This document shows, piece by piece, positions 61,839 through 64,000 of a DNA stretch of 64,000 nucleotides; positions within the stretch are counted from its first letter, which is position 1; the number at the start of each line of letters is the position of its first letter. A model generated the notes under the pieces. The model had not been told where the DNA came from, did not search any database, and saw nothing but the letters and a program-made list of their open reading frames with translations. The stretch covers positions 2,679,203 through 2,743,202 of the forward strand of contig NZ_JAGINW010000001.1 in assembly GCF_017876405.1 (NCBI RefSeq), given 5' to 3'. The translations under genes and the position numbers were made by a program. The stretch comes from Kibdelosporangium banguiense (GTDB taxonomy: Bacteria; Actinomycetota; Actinomycetes; Mycobacteriales; Pseudonocardiaceae).

Positions 61839-61892
61839 ACCGCCACTGTGCGACCGGTCTCGATAATCTGGCAATTCCCGTTGCCGAAACAG

Positions 61893-61974
61893 CAACAGCT
61901 ACTTTGCCCCCAATGCCACATTGGGGGCATCTGACGTCCCCAATGTGGCATTGGGGGCACCCCAACAGCTACTT
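61893..61974. repeat. Nested palindrome flanked by 12-bp direct repeats (MITE-like)
   Basis: Two 21-nt arms (61906-61926 and 61938-61958) are exact reverse complements around an 11-nt spacer. Each arm is itself a hairpin, CCCCAATG-CCA/TGG-CATTGGGG. The unit is bracketed by CAACAGCTACTT at 61893-61904 and 61963-61974, a direct repeat like a target-site duplication. The right repeat includes the stop codon of the flippase gene. It could double as a bidirectional terminator. Confidence 0.75.
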
Positions 61975-63381
61975 GAGGGCGCCGAGGGTTTTGCGCAACG
62001 GCCAGACTGCGGGCAGGTAAGCCAGCAAACCCAAGGCCCCGCCCATCAGCAGTTGCAGGAACGAAGGCTCGGTGAACCACCGGACGACCAGGATCACCGC
62101 GACCATGCACAGCGTTCCGAGCAAAGGGCGTGCCAGCGGCGCGGCCAGCGCACGCATGGAAATCCCTGTCCGCGCAACGGCCATCGCGTACGCCGGGAGC
62201 ACCAGGAACAACGCGACTCCGGCGTGCGCGATGCCGACGCCTTCGATCCCGCCGAACAAGGCGCCGAGCGGGAGGAACACCAGCAGGGCCACCAGCCAGC
62301 CGGCCTGCAACCACAGCGTCGCCCGGGAACGGCCCAACGCCACCAGGAAGTCGTACGCCAGCTCGGACGCGACCCGCACCACCCCAAGCAAAGCCAGGAA
62401 CTGCAGGGCGACCGCGGACCCGGACCATGCCGAACCGTACAAAGTGGTCACCACCGGCAGCGCCAGCAAGCCGAGCACAGTGCACACCGGCAACGTCGGA
62501 ATCGCCAGGACCATGGCCATTTTGGCGAACGTCTCCTGCCGCTTGGCCGGATCGTCCTGCACGCGTGCGAACGCCGCCAGCGAGACCCGCCGCACGATCA
62601 GTGAGAACACGTTCACCGGCCAGGAAGCCAGGTTGAACGCCTGCAGGTAGAGCCCGAGCGCGAACACGCCGAGAATCCGGCCGGAGATCACCTTGTCGAT
62701 GTTCCACATCGCGACCATCAGCAGGCTGGCACCGGCCAACGGCAGCCCGAACATGATCAGCTCACGCGCGAGCTTGCGGTCGAACCCGAGCCGCGGCCAC
62801 TTGCGGCTCAACGCGAACAGCACCATCGAGGACACCGCGTTGCCGGCGATCTGGCCCCACGCCAGGCTCCACGCGCCGTGCCCGGTCGCCGCGAGCGTCA
62901 CGGTCAGACCGGTCGTGACGATCAGGTTCGACAGGTCCACGAACAGTCGCAGGCCTTGCCGGAACTCCCGGTTCATCAGTTGCGCGACCGGCGCTGACAG
63001 CCCGTCGATCAGGGCGCCGACACACAGGACCCGGACCACACCGGTGGCTTCGGGAACTTCCATGGCGGCGGTGAACGCGGGCGCGCCGAACCAGCAGAGC
63101 AGGTACACGAAAATGCTCGTGACCACGGAGATCGTGGTGACTGTCGGCCGGATGCGCTCGGGATCGCCGGGCCAGCGCACGATTGCCAGGCTCACGCCGA
63201 GCTCGTTGAGCGACAGCAAAGCGATCAACGCGACGAAGGCGACGGCGTACACACCGAAGTCGTGCGGCATGAGCAGGCGGGCCAGCACGATGCCGGTCAC
63301 GAACGTGCCGAGCTTGCCGACCACCGTGTTGAGCAAGCTCATCCGCAGCGCTTTGCGGATCGGGCCCTGAGTTGTCGTCAC
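61969..63381 (-). CDS. Polysaccharide flippase (MOP/Wzx type) 2
   Basis: A 470-residue lipopolysaccharide-biosynthesis-type flippase with about 14 helices: NTVVGKLGTFVTGIVLARLL, PHDFGVYAVAFVALIALLSL, ELGVSLAIVRWPGD, APVAQLMNREFRQGL and FGLPLAGASLLMVAMWNIDK. This is the RfbX/TuaB-like branch and differs from the flippase at 41065, so the locus encodes two separate export routes or two units. GTG 63381 overlaps the stop of the upstream gene (GTGA). The C-terminus ends at the edge of the palindromic repeat. Confidence 0.93.
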   Translation of the reverse strand: MTTTQGPIRKALRMSLLNTVVGKLGTFVTGIVLARLLMPHDFGVYAVAFVALIALLSLNELGVSLAIVRWPGDPERIRPTVTTISVVTSIFVYLLCWFGAPAFTAAMEVPEATGVVRVLCVGALIDGLSAPVAQLMNREFRQGLRLFVDLSNLIVTTGLTVTLAATGHGAWSLAWGQIAGNAVSSMVLFALSRKWPRLGFDRKLARELIMFGLPLAGASLLMVAMWNIDKVISGRILGVFALGLYLQAFNLASWPVNVFSLIVRRVSLAAFARVQDDPAKRQETFAKMAMVLAIPTLPVCTVLGLLALPVVTTLYGSAWSGSAVALQFLALLGVVRVASELAYDFLVALGRSRATLWLQAGWLVALLVFLPLGALFGGIEGVGIAHAGVALFLVLPAYAMAVARTGISMRALAAPLARPLLGTLCMVAVILVVRWFTEPSFLQLLMGGALGLLAYLPAVWPLRKTLGALK

Positions 63382-64000
63382 GCCGCGCGCCGCCTGTCCC
63401 ACCAGGCGACCACAGTGGACGCGGCGAGCACGATCGTCAGCGCGTCCAGTGGGACCCGGAACCGTATTCGGGTGAAGAACACCGCCAGCAACAACACGTT
63501 CAGCACGATCGCCCACAGACACAGCTTGTCGACCCGGTGTAGCGGGAATCGTTTGGAGATCATCACCCGCAGCAGCGCCAGTGCCAGGATCGGGTAGTAC
63601 GACAGCGCCGCCAGCAGATCGGACGCGCCCTGACCCTCGGTCTTCAGGGTGTCGCTGTAGGCGAAGGTGTTCGCGACCTTGGCCACGTAGAGCCCGGCCG
63701 CCTGAGCCGGGTTCGAAGCGATCCAGGACATCGCCTCGGTACGGTAGAAGTTGTCGATACCCACCTCGTCGAGCTTTTGCTCCTTGGCGCGTTGCTCGTA
63801 GAGGAACAGGTCCACGCTTGTCCCGCTGTTGCCGGTCGCGCTGGGGTTGTTGCCCATCAACATGTTCACGCCGTTGTTCGTCGACACCGGGATGAACGCG
63901 CCCATCACGACGGCGTTCCGGATGACCCAGAGCCCAGGCAGGATCGCGGCTGCCACGAGCATTACCGCGATCGCCTTACGCGCCCGCCACCCTATGAAGA
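63378..64000 (-). CDS. GT-C type membrane glycosyltransferase-like protein, C-terminal part (cut by window edge)
   Basis: The frame is open to the window end (about 207 codons seen); the start lies beyond 64000. It shows helices LVAAAILPGLWVIRNAVVMG, SYYPILALALLRVMI and CLWAIVLNVLLLAVFF, and a loop with PVSTNNGVNMLMGNNPSATG and NPAQAAGLYVAKVANTF. This pattern matches the C-terminal half of ArnT/protein-mannosyltransferase-like GT-C enzymes, which use polyprenyl-phosphate sugars outside the membrane. Its stop overlaps the GTG of flippase 2. Family assignment is by pattern only. Confidence 0.7.
   Translation of the reverse strand, partial: FIGWRARKAIAVMLVAAAILPGLWVIRNAVVMGAFIPVSTNNGVNMLMGNNPSATGNSGTSVDLFLYEQRAKEQKLDEVGIDNFYRTEAMSWIASNPAQAAGLYVAKVANTFAYSDTLKTEGQGASDLLAALSYYPILALALLRVMISKRFPLHRVDKLCLWAIVLNVLLLAVFFTRIRFRVPLDALTIVLAASTVVAWWDRRRAA

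Noticed and set aside
1..64000. CRISPR arrays, integrase or transposase genes, rRNA
   Set aside because: None seen. The three dispersed hairpin repeats are not regularly spaced and have no spacers or cas genes.

Overview
The window is high-GC DNA (roughly 70% by eye) with dense, often 4-nt-overlapping genes and many GTG starts. A complete glnX-glnH-pknG operon, a large SARP/AfsR-type regulator, and clustered Glu-Asp-Phe tRNAs point to a filamentous actinomycete, most likely in the Pseudonocardiales (inference; no marker here fixes the genus).

Left part (1-25 kb), housekeeping and accessory mix. At 1-8 kb, leftward, a giant secreted six-LamG protein is translationally coupled (ATGA) to the N-terminal half of an RHS/SpvB-type secreted protein cut by the window edge. 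A SARP-NB-ARC-TPR regulator diverges from them. At 11-12.6 kb lie a MerR remnant, tRNA-Lys, a DUF5134-like membrane protein and a small Cys-rich protein. At 12.8-17.7 kb is the amino-acid-sensing glnX-glnH-pknG operon. At 17.7-19.05 kb is a decaying patch: a PAF-acetylhydrolase-like gene without its nucleophile region, and a two-component system collapsed to its two ends. Next come an L,D-transpeptidase, a cold-shock protein, a lone CopZ with a CsoR-type operator, three tRNAs and a Tat-exported haem peroxidase.

Right part (25.7-64 kb, continuing past the edge), a large cell-surface polysaccharide locus in alternating blocks. It has two initiating polyprenyl glycosylphosphotransferases (25.7 and 51.0 kb) and a deoxysugar module: cytidylyltransferase, two C-methyltransferase-type proteins, a PIG-L deacetylase, an SDR epimerase and an RmlC-type epimerase. 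It also has a Wzz-like/Wzy-like fusion plus a stand-alone Wzz-like protein, eight or more glycosyltransferases including a GT2-GT4 fusion and a WecG/TagA type, two flippases, a GH26 glycanase, a DedA-phosphodiesterase fusion, a PLP aminotransferase, two methyltransferases and two secreted proteins. One secreted protein joins an N,N-dimethylformamidase-beta-like module to three Cys-Pro-Cys-headed DUF4082 repeats. The gene set fits Wzx/Wzy-type synthesis: lipid-linked priming, sugar addition, flipping, polymerisation with length control, and trimming or decoration outside the cell.

Non-coding structure of note: a three-copy repeat with a covarying hairpin, two copies of which sit about 55 nt downstream of tRNA genes in the same orientation; a nested perfect palindrome flanked by 12-bp direct repeats at 61.9 kb; and strong hairpin terminators after the L,D-transpeptidase and cspA genes. 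No CRISPR array, rRNA, integrase or transposase was seen.
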